From Sphingobacteriales bacterium (GTDB taxonomy: Bacteria > Bacteroidota > Bacteroidia > Chitinophagales > Chitinophagaceae), in NCBI GenBank assembly GCA_027484425.1, contig JAIXSZ010000010.1:1-64000 (forward strand): a stretch of DNA of 64,000 nucleotides, in the 5' to 3' direction. A program made the position numbers and the translations under genes. The notes below the pieces were generated by a model. It had not been told where the DNA came from. It ran no database searches and worked only from the letters and a program-made list of their open reading frames with translations. Of the stretch, positions 26,103 to 35,389 are shown piece after piece (the stretch's first letter is position 1; each line of letters begins with the position of its first letter).

Positions 26103-26815
26103 GTAAAAAATCAAATAGTAGGTTTATTTTAGGGTTAGCGGTAGCGTTTTTGCTACCGCTTTCTTTTTATTTTATTGCCAAGTCTTTGTCTAAGGACAAA
26201 ATTCACTTACCTGGCAGATACGGCGTGGAGCGTGTGGATAGTAAGGAGGTTAACGGTGTATTGCAGACAGATACAATATATTATAAGGTTGCCGACCTGA
26301 AGCTTACCAATCAACTGGGCGATAGTATATCGCTCAACAAAGATTTGGAAGGACGTATAATGGTTGTCAGTTTCTTTTTTATCAACTGTCCAGATGTATG
26401 CCCAAAGATGGCTAGTAACATTGGTTTGCTGCAAAAGGCATTCAGAAAGAATCCAAAGATGGAAAATGGATTAGATTACTCGGTTCATTTTGTTTCTATT
26501 TCAGTAGACCCTACAAAAGATACGGTGCAAGCATTGCGTCTGTATGCCGATAGCTACAAAGCAAATCACGACCATTGGTGGTTTCTTACGGGCGACAAAC
26601 AAAGTATTTATAATTACGCACGCAATGAGCTGAAACTTGCAGTAGGTGCCGGAGATGGTGGTGCTGACGATTTCCTACACTCACAAAAGCTTGTGCTTAT
26701 TGATGCTAAGAGAAACATCAGGGGTTACTATGATGGACTAGATGTAGTACAGGTGAAAAAATGTGCAGATGATATGGTGCTACTCACGATGGAAAAAGAA
26801 AGAAAAAAGAAATAG
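26099..26815 (+). CDS. SCO1/SenC copper chaperone
   Basis: A 238-aa membrane-anchored thioredoxin-fold protein that delivers copper to the CuA centre of oxidase subunit II. One N-terminal helix (about 8-27), then the copper motif CPDVCPKM and the third ligand His in DDFLHSQKLVLID. SVDPTKDTVQALRLYA is also conserved. Position inside the oxidase operon supports the role. Confidence 0.93.
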   Translation: MSKKSNSRFILGLAVAFLLPLSFYFIAKSLSKDKIHLPGRYGVERVDSKEVNGVLQTDTIYYKVADLKLTNQLGDSISLNKDLEGRIMVVSFFFINCPDVCPKMASNIGLLQKAFRKNPKMENGLDYSVHFVSISVDPTKDTVQALRLYADSYKANHDHWWFLTGDKQSIYNYARNELKLAVGAGDGGADDFLHSQKLVLIDAKRNIRGYYDGLDVVQVKKCADDMVLLTMEKERKKK

Positions 26816-26867
26816 CCTGTATGGCTGAATTGACAAACAGATTACAACCAGCCAAATACAGATTGTA

Positions 26868-26875
26868 TATTTTTG
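26868..26875 (+). promoter_or_regulatory. Possible internal -7 element
   Basis: TATTTTTG matches TAnnTTTG 45 nt before the DUF420 gene; no clear -33 TTTG. It could give the last two genes some independent transcription. Confidence 0.3.
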
Positions 26876-26920
26876 CACAGTTAATTATTAAGAAGTAATC
26901 AATAAACAAGTTTAGGTTTT

Positions 26921-27466
26921 ATGCTAACTCCGGCTTTGAAGAAGAATGATAAAACGGCCCGTTTGCTCATACTGACGGTGTCGTTTGTGGTGTTTGCGGC
27001 AGTATTGTTGTTGCACAACTTTAAGTTGAATGTAGATTTAGGTTTTGATGTGCATGTTTTTGCCTTAGCCAATGCAGTTATTAACAGTATCGTCACTTTG
27101 TTGCTCATATGGGCCGTAGTGGCTGTGAAGAATAAAAACTATGACCTACACAAGAAACTCATGCTTGCAGCTATACTGTTTTCAGTACTGTTTCTGGTGT
27201 CATACATAGCACACCATCTTTTTGCTGGCGATACCAAGTTTGGGGGAGAGGGCACAATGAAAGGCATTTACTACTTCATTTTGTTGACCCATATTCCGTT
27301 AGCAGCTATTATATTGCCTTTCATCTTGTTTGCTGCCTACAGAGGCCTCACTGGCGAATACGCAGCACACAAAAAGATGGTGAAATACACTTGGCCTCTG
27401 TGGCTTTATGTAAGCATTACTGGGGTGCTAGTGTATATTTTCATCAGTCCTTATTACGGGCAGTAA
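26921..27466 (+). CDS. DUF420 membrane protein
   Basis: A 181-aa protein with five or so membrane helices, matching DUF420: YDLHKKLMLAAILFSVLFLVSYIAHHL, KGIYYFILLTHIPLAAIILPF and YAAHKKMVKYTWPLWLYVSITGVLVY. DUF420 proteins usually accompany SCO and oxidase genes and are thought to assist oxidase assembly; the exact job is unknown. Confidence 0.9.
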   Translation: MLTPALKKNDKTARLLILTVSFVVFAAVLLLHNFKLNVDLGFDVHVFALANAVINSIVTLLLIWAVVAVKNKNYDLHKKLMLAAILFSVLFLVSYIAHHLFAGDTKFGGEGTMKGIYYFILLTHIPLAAIILPFILFAAYRGLTGEYAAHKKMVKYTWPLWLYVSITGVLVYIFISPYYGQ

Positions 27467-27536
27467 CTAAAGGTGAGCATTGTTAAATTGTGGATTCTGA
27501 TTTTGTGAATAATAGCAACAAGAGTAACTTTATAGT

Positions 27537-27755
27537 ATGAAACGTTTAGTTTTTATAGCATTATTAGCATGTAGTGTAGCACCACCAGCTATGGGTCAGG
27601 GATGTTCTGTATGTACAAAAACAGCACAGGGATTGGACGATAAAAGCGCAAAAGGGCTTAATGGAGGAATTCTTTATCTGGCATTATTGCCATTGGGCAT
27701 CATGGGTACTTTGACCTACTTCTGGTGGAAATCAAAAGGAACACAAATGTCTTAA
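27537..27755 (+). CDS. Small exported membrane protein of the oxidase cluster
   Basis: A 72-aa protein with a signal peptide (ending PAMGQ), a CSVC motif directly after it and one membrane helix (residues about 45-63). The CxxC suggests metal or redox contact, possibly copper, given the neighbours. I do not recognise a named family. Confidence 0.75.
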   Translation: MKRLVFIALLACSVAPPAMGQGCSVCTKTAQGLDDKSAKGLNGGILYLALLPLGIMGTLTYFWWKSKGTQMS

Positions 27756-27777
27756 TGTTGTTGTAACCTTATTATTT

Positions 27778-27816
27778 TTTGGTGCGTCTAATGGTGTAGG
27801 CACATAATTTTGTGCC
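27778..27816 (+). promoter_or_regulatory. Promoter with overlapping dyad before the DUF2807 gene
   Basis: TTTG at 27778-27781, a 23-bp spacer and TAATTTTG at 27805-27812. The -7 element lies inside the dyad GGCACA-N6-TGTGCC (27799-27816), which could be an operator. Confidence 0.45.
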
Positions 27817-27887
27817 AGTGTTGATTTGTGTAATGATGCATTGTTATTTAATGTAGCATCTATCCATACCTCTCAAACATAATATTT

Positions 27888-28619
27888 ATGAAGCACCTAT
27901 TATCAGGTTTATTCGCTGTCGTAGTTATTCTTTCTTTATCGTCTTGCGGCATGAACGTTCTTCGTGGCGAGGGTGAAATCGTTACTGAGATGCCCTCAGT
28001 TACCGAGTTTGATGCTATCGATGTAAGTATATCATCAGATATCAACATTACAGTGGCAGAGGGTGGAGGGCATGGATTGGAGCTAAGAGGTTATGGCAAC
28101 ATAATAAAGCATATAAAAACCGAAGTTAAGGACAAAGTACTGTACATAGAATACGACCTCGACGACACATGGACAGTAAACGAAGAAGATACAAAGGTGC
28201 GCATAAGTGTACCTTCTCTCAAATCACTCTCTTTATCTGGTGCTCCAGATGTCAAAATACAAGGCAATGTAAAAGGGGATGAATTTAGGCTAGATGTATC
28301 TGGTGCAAGCGAGGTAATCATAGACAATATCAACGTTAATAAATTTGATGTAGATATGTCTGGAGCATCGGAGCTTGTTGTGAAAGCAGGGATTGTGAAA
28401 CAGGCCGCATACGACATCAATGGCGCAGGTAAAGTAGAGGCTTTCCCGCTCCAAACAGAAGAAACAATAGCATCTATTTCTGGGGTGGGAGAAGGCGAGG
28501 TAACAGCATCTGTCAAGCTGGACGCTAATATCAGTGGTGCCGGATCCGTGAAATACAAAGGACAGCCCAAGGTGACAGAACATATATCTGGCGCAGGTAG
28601 TGTATCGCCCGCAAAATAG
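27888..28619 (+). CDS. DUF2807 (GIN domain) lipoprotein
   Basis: A 243-aa lipoprotein (signal with SLSSCGMNV). The body has the DUF2807 pattern: GEGEIVTEMPSVTEFDAIDVSISSDI, then repeated SGA/SGxG turns (SLSGAPDVKI, DVSGASEVII, DMSGASELVV, ISGVGEGEV, ISGAGSVKYKG) that form a right-handed beta-helix-like repeat. Widespread in Bacteroidota and of unknown function; envelope location is predicted. Confidence 0.9.
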   Translation: MKHLLSGLFAVVVILSLSSCGMNVLRGEGEIVTEMPSVTEFDAIDVSISSDINITVAEGGGHGLELRGYGNIIKHIKTEVKDKVLYIEYDLDDTWTVNEEDTKVRISVPSLKSLSLSGAPDVKIQGNVKGDEFRLDVSGASEVIIDNINVNKFDVDMSGASELVVKAGIVKQAAYDINGAGKVEAFPLQTEETIASISGVGEGEVTASVKLDANISGAGSVKYKGQPKVTEHISGAGSVSPAK

Positions 28620-28670
28620 TTGTCTGTTTCATGTCTCTGCACTAAATTTATAGACAAATAATTCTTGTCT

Positions 28671-29117
28671 ATGACATTGCAATCAACCTTACGTTCCTTT
28701 TTATTGTTCATCTTATTGTGCGCTACATCAGGCGTAGGCTTTGCTCAAGACGCCATCGAGCACATATGGTACAATCAGGAAAAAACCGCCAAAGTGCAAA
28801 TATTTAAAGCCACTGACGGAAAATACTATGGCAAGATTGTGTGGCTTAAAGAGCCTAACAATGAAGAAGGCAAACCGAAAGTAGATAAAAACAACCCTGA
28901 TAAAGCAAAGAAAAGTACACCGCTCATGGGGTTACAGCTGCTAAAAGGTTTCAAAAAAGAGGGTGATAATGAATACGCAGATGGTACTATCTACGACCCT
29001 AAAAACGGCAAAACCTATAGCTGCAAAATAACCAGAAAAGGCGAAACGTTAGATGTGCGTGGCTACGTGGGTATTTCGCTGCTAGGTCGCACCACCACAT
29101 GGACCAAAGCCGATTAA
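28671..29117 (+). CDS. DUF2147 exported protein
   Basis: A 148-aa protein with a signal peptide (LLFILLCATSGVGFAQ) and the DUF2147 core: HIWYNQEKTAKVQIFKA, YYGKIVWLKEPN, GLQLLKGFKK, YADGTIYDPKNGKTYSCKI and GETLDVRGYVGISLLGRTTTW. Start set at ATG 28671 rather than TTG 28665. Function unknown; periplasmic. It converges on the amidohydrolase with only about 20 bp between. Confidence 0.9.
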   Translation: MTLQSTLRSFLLFILLCATSGVGFAQDAIEHIWYNQEKTAKVQIFKATDGKYYGKIVWLKEPNNEEGKPKVDKNNPDKAKKSTPLMGLQLLKGFKKEGDNEYADGTIYDPKNGKTYSCKITRKGETLDVRGYVGISLLGRTTTWTKAD

Positions 29118-29138
29118 CTTACTACTACTATCACTCCA

Positions 29139-30302
29139 TTAGGCTATTCGCTTCACCGCAGGTTTGCTGCTATCAATATGAGTGATGTGTAATATGCCTG
29201 GCTTTCTACCTGTTGCAATACTTCCTACTACATCGGTTAGTTGAAGTGCTTGTGCCCCATTGTTGGTACCCCACGTCAGCAGTGTTTCCCACGATAAGGC
29301 AGGGTAGTACTTTTTGATGGTGGCCAACTCCGCCATTATACTCAATTGATGGTTTGATGCCAGGCTATCAGTACCTACACATAGGTTTACTCCTGCTTTA
29401 ACCAGCATATCAATATCTGGCAATCTGTTCTCTATATATAAGTTCGCGTTAGGGCATAGGCACCAATGCACATTACCAGAGTGCTGCACTGCAAATTCTA
29501 TATCCTGCAGATTCGAATAAGTATTATGCACCAGTACCAATCGATGCTCTGGAGACAGCAGCGGCATGTACGATGCCAACGACCGCTTGCCTGTTGGCAC
29601 AAAGCTGCTATCATCAATCTTTAGGCTTTGCAGCAGGTCATTTACCAGCCCGCTTTTATTGTAGTAGTATTTGTTTTCTTCTTCGCTCTCCTGATTATGT
29701 ATACTTATGATACCAGAAGGTGAGTGCTCATTAATAAGCCTGAATAGCGACCGTGACACCGAATAGGGTGCATGTGGCACTATACTCTGTTTTAGTTGCT
29801 TCGCATTGATACTTTGCTTGGCAAACGATGCATATGTAGCAGTTGCATACCCCATACTCCGTTCTGCACCACTATCTGCAAACCCCAACGCCTCTACAAA
29901 TGTCTGAAAGTGCATTTTGCCGAGCGTTCTTAGGTCTTTAGTGTCATCAGTATTGGCTATATCACCTACAGCCACTACACCATTCTGCAGCATATTTTCA
30001 AATGCTGTGTGGCGAGCCTCTTGTTTTTGTTCAGTGGTATAGTTGTTCCGGTATTGGGGTATGTTCTTCAAAAAGGGTATCAGTCCAGTGCCTTCAGCAG
30101 CAACGCCCTTCATGTGCGATAGCTCCAGATGGCAATGCACATTCACAAAACCCGGACAGAGCACACCATCATAACGAATGGTGTGCTCTGTAGGTGTGTC
30201 TAAAATATCAGTTATTATCCCTTCATCTGTTACGGCCAGTGTAGTGCCTGATGGCATCCATTTTTGTCCGTCATGTATGCTGCTAGCAGTTATCAGTCGC
30301 AT
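29139..30302 (-). CDS. Amidohydrolase, aminofutalosine-deaminase-like
   Basis: A 387-aa metal-dependent hydrolase of the Atz/Trz/guanine-deaminase group. Metal ligands: NVHCHLE (His56, His58), the SIHNQESEEE histidine, VLVHNTY and GTDSLASNH. This subgroup deaminates purine-like rings; a Bacteroidota branch acts on aminodeoxyfutalosine in menaquinone synthesis, which is possible here but not shown by neighbours. It starts 31 bp behind the rluB-like gene and is probably in the same operon. Confidence 0.82.
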   Translation of the reverse strand: MRLITASSIHDGQKWMPSGTTLAVTDEGIITDILDTPTEHTIRYDGVLCPGFVNVHCHLELSHMKGVAAEGTGLIPFLKNIPQYRNNYTTEQKQEARHTAFENMLQNGVVAVGDIANTDDTKDLRTLGKMHFQTFVEALGFADSGAERSMGYATATYASFAKQSINAKQLKQSIVPHAPYSVSRSLFRLINEHSPSGIISIHNQESEEENKYYYNKSGLVNDLLQSLKIDDSSFVPTGKRSLASYMPLLSPEHRLVLVHNTYSNLQDIEFAVQHSGNVHWCLCPNANLYIENRLPDIDMLVKAGVNLCVGTDSLASNHQLSIMAELATIKKYYPALSWETLLTWGTNNGAQALQLTDVVGSIATGRKPGILHITHIDSSKPAVKRIA

Positions 30303-30333
30303 GTAGGGATATTTATACTACTAGATATTACAA

Positions 30334-31950
30334 CTAGGACTTAAAATGTTTCAGCAGTATGATCTCTCTTTCATCCAGAAAACGCCACTTGCTACGTGGA
30401 AGGTTCTTTTTGGTAAGGCCGGCATACATAACTCTGTCCAGTTTCTCCACCACATATCCCAGCGACTCAAAAGTGCGCCTCACAATGCGGTTTTTGCCGC
30501 TGTGTATCTCCAAACCTATTTCATTTTTGCTTTCCAGATAAGCCATTTCGTCTATCACAGACTTGCCATCTTCCAGCTCTATACCTTCCATTATTTTATC
30601 AAAGTCCGTCTGAGTCAGTTGTTTATCCAGCGTCACATGATACACCTTCTTTACCTTACCCGATGGGTGCGATAGTTTCTGAGCCAGTGCGCCATCATTC
30701 GTCATCAGTATCAGTCCAGTAGTAGCTCTATCTAGTCTGCCTACAGGGTACAGTCTGCCTACATCTGCACTGGCCACCAGTTCCATCACTGTGCGTCTGC
30801 CTTGTGGGTCGTCATTGGTGGTTATAAAGCCCTTGGGTTTGTTCAGCAGTATATACACCATACCTGTTTGCAGGGCTAGTTTTTTACCACTTAGGGTTAC
30901 TTTATCAGTTTCATTGATCTTATGCCCTGGGTCTACTATTAGTTCGCCATTTACCTTGGCCTTACCCTGATGCACCAGTTCGGCAGCATCTCTGCGGCTG
31001 CACTCGCCACTGTGAGCTATGTATTTGTTCAGCGGCATCGGAAAGTTGGCTGCCACTGGTGGTTTTTTCTTTCTTTTTTTCTCTTCTACTACTTCCCACT
31101 CATCACCATCATCTTCCAGATACCTGTTTTCCGCTTCAGTATAAGGCTTCTCCTTCTTCTTGTAGAAGTCTGCTGGGGTTTCTCTGCGTGGTCCGGGCAT
31201 TGGTTTATCCTTGCCATAAGCATAGGGTTTTTTCTCTGGTCCCCCGCGCTTTTCGTCTTTGTTATAGGGCTTTCTGAATTCTTTTCTTGCTCCGCCACCA
31301 TCACTACCTCGTTCGCTCCTATCCTGGTACGGGCGTTTGTATCCACCCTCACCACCCGCATCACCTTCTGTTTTGGGGCGGCTATAAGGTTTACGCTCGG
31401 CACCCTCACTTTTGCCATAAGGTCTATCGCTATTTTCTCTGCGGGGTGGTCGGCTATCGCTACCTGCACCATAGGGTCTGCTTGGTGCACGGTCTGCTCT
31501 CGGATCTCTGTTAAATGGCTTGTCCGACGCTCTATCTGGTCTTTCGGTACGGTCGCTAAATGGTCGTTTACTGTCTCTACCAGTATTACTTCTACGTTCA
31601 GTGTTGTACGGTTTACGATCTGGCGAGCCTCCTTCCGTGCTTCTAGCACCATACGATGGGCGTGCAGGTCTGTCACCTTCACTAAAGTTACTTTTGCGAG
31701 GTCTATCAGTACCTTCAGATCTTCCTGCTGGTTTACCGTAAGATTCTTTTTTCTTGTATCCGCTATCTCTGCTGCCTGGTCCACCGTAGTCTTTGCGTGG
31801 ACGGTCGCTGCTGCTGCGGGTATCATCACCAGCCCCATCTCTTTTAAATGGTTTTTTACTGTAGCTGCTGCCCCCGCGGCTAGCTTCCTTCTTGTCAAAG
31901 GAACTACTACTTTTTTTGTCGCGGGGATTGAATGACGATTTTTTATCCAT
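30334..31950 (-). CDS. RsuA/RluB-family pseudouridine synthase with long tail
   Basis: A 538-aa protein. The C-terminal ~235 residues are a normal RluB/RsuA enzyme that modifies rRNA: an S4 RNA-binding domain near 305-350 (LNKYIAHSGECSRRDAAELV) and the catalytic GRLDRATTGLIL (Asp about 402). The first ~300 residues are a disordered tail rich in Arg, Asp, Ser, Gly, Pro and Lys with repeated DRP, KPYN and RPYG blocks. The tail probably binds RNA; such extensions occur in related Bacteroidota, but this one is long. Its biased codons create long false reading frames on the other strand. Confidence 0.88.
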   Translation of the reverse strand: MDKKSSFNPRDKKSSSSFDKKEASRGGSSYSKKPFKRDGAGDDTRSSSDRPRKDYGGPGSRDSGYKKKESYGKPAGRSEGTDRPRKSNFSEGDRPARPSYGARSTEGGSPDRKPYNTERRSNTGRDSKRPFSDRTERPDRASDKPFNRDPRADRAPSRPYGAGSDSRPPRRENSDRPYGKSEGAERKPYSRPKTEGDAGGEGGYKRPYQDRSERGSDGGGARKEFRKPYNKDEKRGGPEKKPYAYGKDKPMPGPRRETPADFYKKKEKPYTEAENRYLEDDGDEWEVVEEKKRKKKPPVAANFPMPLNKYIAHSGECSRRDAAELVHQGKAKVNGELIVDPGHKINETDKVTLSGKKLALQTGMVYILLNKPKGFITTNDDPQGRRTVMELVASADVGRLYPVGRLDRATTGLILMTNDGALAQKLSHPSGKVKKVYHVTLDKQLTQTDFDKIMEGIELEDGKSVIDEMAYLESKNEIGLEIHSGKNRIVRRTFESLGYVVEKLDRVMYAGLTKKNLPRSKWRFLDEREIILLKHFKS

Positions 31951-31971
31951 GTTTTAATGCTTGAAAGCCTG

Positions 31972-31979
31972 CAAAGGTA
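31972..31979 (-). promoter_or_regulatory. -7 element of the rluB-like gene
   Basis: On the minus strand this reads TACCTTTG, 21 nt before the start codon, divergent from dnaG. Confidence 0.5.
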
Positions 31980-32111
31980 CCACATTTTGAGGGTAAATCT
32001 GCTTTGGGCTTAATATTGGGGTAATCATGCAATGCTATTGCTGCTATATTGCTACCTCATTCTATTTTTTTGCCCATATTTATTCCTATTCCTCCCCTCA
32101 CTACTTCGCCT

Positions 32112-32119
32112 TACATTTG
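32112..32119 (+). promoter_or_regulatory. -7 element of dnaG
   Basis: TACATTTG ends 6 nt before the ATG at 32126. This implies a nearly leaderless mRNA and supports that start over one at 32027. Confidence 0.5.
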
Positions 32120-32125
32120 CATCAC

Positions 32126-34096
32126 ATGATCACACCTGCATCCATACAGGAAGTAATGAACCGCGCCGACATCGTTGATGTCCTAGGCCAGTTTATACGG
32201 TTGCGCAAAAGGGGCACCAACTACATAGCCAATTGTCCGTTTCACAACGAAAAAACACCTTCGTTCAATGTGTCGCAGGCAAAGGGTATCTACAAGTGTT
32301 TCGGCTGTGGCAAGGCAGGCGATGTAGTCACATTCGTCAAAGAGCACGAAAAACTAACCTATCCCGAGGCCATTCGTTGGCTCGCAGATTATTACAAAAT
32401 TGCACTCGAGGAAACCGAAAGTTCGCCAGAGCAGCAACAGCACCAAATGGCGGGCGAGGCATTACGTATACTCAACGACTATGCCGCCAACTACTTTTAC
32501 GATACACTCCTCCACGACGAAGAGGGTCAACTCATAGGCCTCAGTTACTTCAAGCAGCGCGGCTTCCGCAAGGAAATCATAGATCGTTTCAAGCTCGGCT
32601 ACAACCCCGACAAAGGCGATACTTTTTATCGCGAGGCAATAGCCAAGGGCTACAGTGCCGAAATGCTGGAGAAAGCAGGCCTTGCCAAAAACCGCAATGG
32701 CATCTACTACGATGTCTACAGGGGCAGGGTCATTTTCCCTATTCACAACATGACGGGGCGCATAGTGGGCTTTGGGGCACGCATACTCAAAACCACCGAC
32801 AAAGCACCTAAGTACATCAACACGCCCGAGAACGAACTCTACATCAAGAGCCGCATACTCTATGGCATGTACCAGAGCCGTCAGGCAATAGCCAAGCAAG
32901 ATGAATGCCTGCTGGTAGAGGGTTACACAGATGTTATATCCCTGCATCAGGGTGGGGTAGAGAATGTAGTATCCAGCAGTGGCACATCACTTACCGAGGA
33001 CCAACTGCGCCTCATAGCTCAGCTCACCAAAAACCTCACAATCCTCTACGATGGCGATGCAGCCGGTATCAAGGCAGCCCTCCGTGGCCTAGATATGGCA
33101 CTCTCCCAGAGCTTCAATGTACAGCTCGTACTGCTGCCCGATGGCGAAGACCCCGACAGTTTTGTACAGAAATCGGGTGCTGCACGGTTTCACGAGTATG
33201 TCAAAGAGCACAAACAAGATGTCATCAGCTTCCGCATGCAGGTGGGCTTGGCAGATGTAGGCGATGATCCTGTAAAACGCTCCAAACTCGTAAACGAAAT
33301 AGCCGAAAGCATTTCGCGCATCAACAAGGCCGAAGATTTTGCGCTCCAGAGCCACTACATCAGGCTCGCAGCCCAAAAGATGCAGGTTGACGAGGCAGGG
33401 CTCATCAACCTCATCAACAAGTACATTCGCGACCGCATAGAAAACGAGCAGCGACAAACCCGCAGAGCCGAAGGCCTCTCGCAGCAGCCCGATGTACTGC
33501 CACCACCTGGCATAGAAGTAGCCCACACCGACGACCAGCCCGCCGAAACCAAACCCGATGCCCACCACAATCAGGAGTGGCAGCTCATCAGAGTACTTAT
33601 AGAGCATGGTGCCAAGCCCTACGAGGGGTTCGACAATGTAGCGCGCCTCATAGAGTCCAGGGTAGACGAAAACCTGCTACAACAAGACATGGTCAAAGCA
33701 CTATACATAGAGTATTTTCATACCTACAACCACAGCGGACAAGTGCCCGACACCCAATACTTTATTCGCCACACCGATGCCGATGTCAGGTCTCGTATGG
33801 CGTCATTGCTCCACCCCCCACAGTCTATCAGCAGCAAGTGGAAGGAGAAATACGGCATAGAACAGCTACCCGACACCATCATTTATCCAAACGACGTCGA
33901 CAGCACTCTGTCTTACTTCGAGCTCAAGAAGATACTCCTAATACAGCAGCAACTCATGCTTCGCCTCAAAGACGAGCAAGACCCCATCAAGATGCAAGTA
34001 ATGCAACAGCGCTTCCTAGCCCTCCGCCTAGCCGAAAAAGACATCCTCAAGCGCCACGGCACCGTAGTCTACGAAGCCAAAAAACGTAATGCATAG
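32126..34096 (+). CDS. dnaG: DNA primase DnaG
   Basis: A 656-aa replication primase. The zinc-ribbon is CPFHNEKTPSF...YKCFGCG (Cys37, His40, Cys58, Cys61). The TOPRIM catalytic core has LLVEGYTDVISL (Glu about 264) and LYDGDAAGIKAA (Asp-x-Asp about 309-311), and the RNA polymerase basic region includes GYNPDKGDTFY and GRVIFPIHNMTGRIVGFGAR. The C-terminal ~200 residues should bind the DnaB helicase. The first codons MITPASIQEVMNRADIVDVL fit the family start. Confidence 0.96.
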   Translation: MITPASIQEVMNRADIVDVLGQFIRLRKRGTNYIANCPFHNEKTPSFNVSQAKGIYKCFGCGKAGDVVTFVKEHEKLTYPEAIRWLADYYKIALEETESSPEQQQHQMAGEALRILNDYAANYFYDTLLHDEEGQLIGLSYFKQRGFRKEIIDRFKLGYNPDKGDTFYREAIAKGYSAEMLEKAGLAKNRNGIYYDVYRGRVIFPIHNMTGRIVGFGARILKTTDKAPKYINTPENELYIKSRILYGMYQSRQAIAKQDECLLVEGYTDVISLHQGGVENVVSSSGTSLTEDQLRLIAQLTKNLTILYDGDAAGIKAALRGLDMALSQSFNVQLVLLPDGEDPDSFVQKSGAARFHEYVKEHKQDVISFRMQVGLADVGDDPVKRSKLVNEIAESISRINKAEDFALQSHYIRLAAQKMQVDEAGLINLINKYIRDRIENEQRQTRRAEGLSQQPDVLPPPGIEVAHTDDQPAETKPDAHHNQEWQLIRVLIEHGAKPYEGFDNVARLIESRVDENLLQQDMVKALYIEYFHTYNHSGQVPDTQYFIRHTDADVRSRMASLLHPPQSISSKWKEKYGIEQLPDTIIYPNDVDSTLSYFELKKILLIQQQLMLRLKDEQDPIKMQVMQQRFLALRLAEKDILKRHGTVVYEAKKRNA

Positions 34097-34106
34097 CACA
34101 CCTTTT

Positions 34107-34240
34107 TTTCATTGTTGGTCACCAGCCATTGCACTACTAGCATCGTCGCTTGTGTCACACCCTTGTACGTCTAGGGCTGTGAGGGGCTTTCTCTCACAAA
34201 CCACACACCCCAACATGATATCCCCCAACATAGGGGCAGA
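34107..34240 (-). repeat. Dispersed repeat B, right copy
   Basis: The reverse complement of 34107-34200 matches 393-485, and weaker similarity extends to about 34240. It lies between the dnaG stop and the double-hairpin element. A small stem, TGTGAG/CTCACA, is visible near 34170-34190. Confidence 0.7.
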
Positions 34241-34250
34241 TAATAAGTAA

Positions 34251-34325
34251 ACTCCCCTCCTTGACTAAGGAGGGGATGCCGCAAAAACATTGGCGAAGCC
34301 GGTTTTTGCGGCTGGGGTGGTAAAA
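34251..34325. repeat. Double-hairpin REP-like element
   Basis: Two perfect stems in tandem: CCCCTCCTT (34254-34262) with AAGGAGGGG (34267-34275), and GCCGCAAAAAC (34278-34288) with GTTTTTGCGGC (34302-34312), followed by TGGGGTGG. From memory, intergenic elements of this ACTCCCCTCC...GGGGTGGTAAA type recur in many Bacteroidota genomes. Only one copy is in this window. Confidence 0.7.
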
Positions 34326-34372
34326 GCCAGTCTGATCGAAGCGCTTAGGATACATTCTTCTGACCAGAACGA

Positions 34373-35389
34373 TATTTTTAGCCGCCGTTGTTGGCGTCCT
34401 CGCCAACAACCACGAGTAGGACAAAGATCATGTTTTACAAATAGCAGTGATTTTCACATCCCCCCTTTGTTGGCGCCCCAGTTCGAAACCGCGAGCTGGG
34501 CAGACATCATTGTTTACAGATAGCAGGGCGTTACAAAATCCCAAGTGTTTGGCATGCTGTTATACAGAGCAGCAGTGCTGTATTTATACTCTTCGGCACA
34601 TGAGGTGTAGCCCGCATTTACAGGATTTGTATGTATATAGTAAAGTTTTTGCATCAGCACTTCTTCAGAATAAATGTCCACCGAAAGTGCATTCCGTTCC
34701 CATATTTGGTATTTTTACCCGCCGTTGTTGGCGTCCTCGCCAACAACCACGAGCAGGACAAAGATCATGTGTTACAAATAGCAGTGATTTTCACATCCCC
34801 CCTTTGTTGGCGTCCCAGTTCAAAACCGTTAGCTGGGCAGAGATCATTGTTTACAGATAGCAGGGCGTTACAAAATCCCAAGTGTTTGGCATGCTGTTAT
34901 ACAGAGCAGCAGTGCTGTATTTATACTCTTCGGCACATGAGGTGTAGCCTGCATTTACAGGATTTGTATGTATATAGTAAAGTTTTTGCATCAGCACTTC
35001 TTCAGAATAAATGTCCACCGAAAGTGCATTCCGTTCCCATATTTGGTATTTTTAGCCGCCGTTGTTGGCGTCCTCGCCAACAACCACGAGTAGGACAAAG
35101 ATCATGTTTTACAAATAGCAGTGATTTTCACATCCCCCCTTTGTTGGCGCCCCAGTTCAAAACCGTGAGCTTGGCAGACATCATTGTTTACAGATAGCAC
35201 GGCGTTACAAAATCCCAGGTGTTTGGCATGCTGTTATACAGAGCAGCAGTGCTGTATTTATACTCTTCGGCACATGAGGTGTAGCCTGCATTTACAGGAT
35301 TCGTATGTATGTAGTAAAGTTTTTGTATCAGCACTTCTTCAGAATAAATGTCCACCGAAAGTGCATTCCGTTCCCATATTTGGTATTTT
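34373..35389. repeat. Three tandem 337-bp units: RAYT tail plus REP hairpin
   Basis: Units at 34373-34709, 34710-35046 and 35047-35383 are near-identical. Each carries the hairpin GTTGTTGGCG-TCCT-CGCCAACAAC (34387-34410, 34724-34747, 35061-35084), a second stem CCCAG...CTGGG and, on the minus strand, the last ~65 codons of the RAYT gene from YQIWERN to the stop. In the third unit this is the real gene end; in the other two it is a headless stub (34514-34709, 34851-35046) that keeps an open frame and the same final residues TWDFVTPCYL. Confidence 0.92.

Noticed and set aside
30970-31985. Long open frames of 321 aa (+) and 298 aa (-) overlapping the rluB-like gene
   Set aside because: Both are shadows of the low-complexity Arg/Ser/Gly head of the pseudouridine synthase; they lack domains and have odd compositions.
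34484-34510. tRNA-like GTTCGAAACC sequence
   Set aside because: Part of the second stem in each 337-bp unit; there is no cloverleaf, and the other units read TTCAAAACC.
34373-35389. CRISPR array
   Set aside because: Repeats are 337 bp long, tandem and contain transposase coding sequence; there are no spacers or cas genes.
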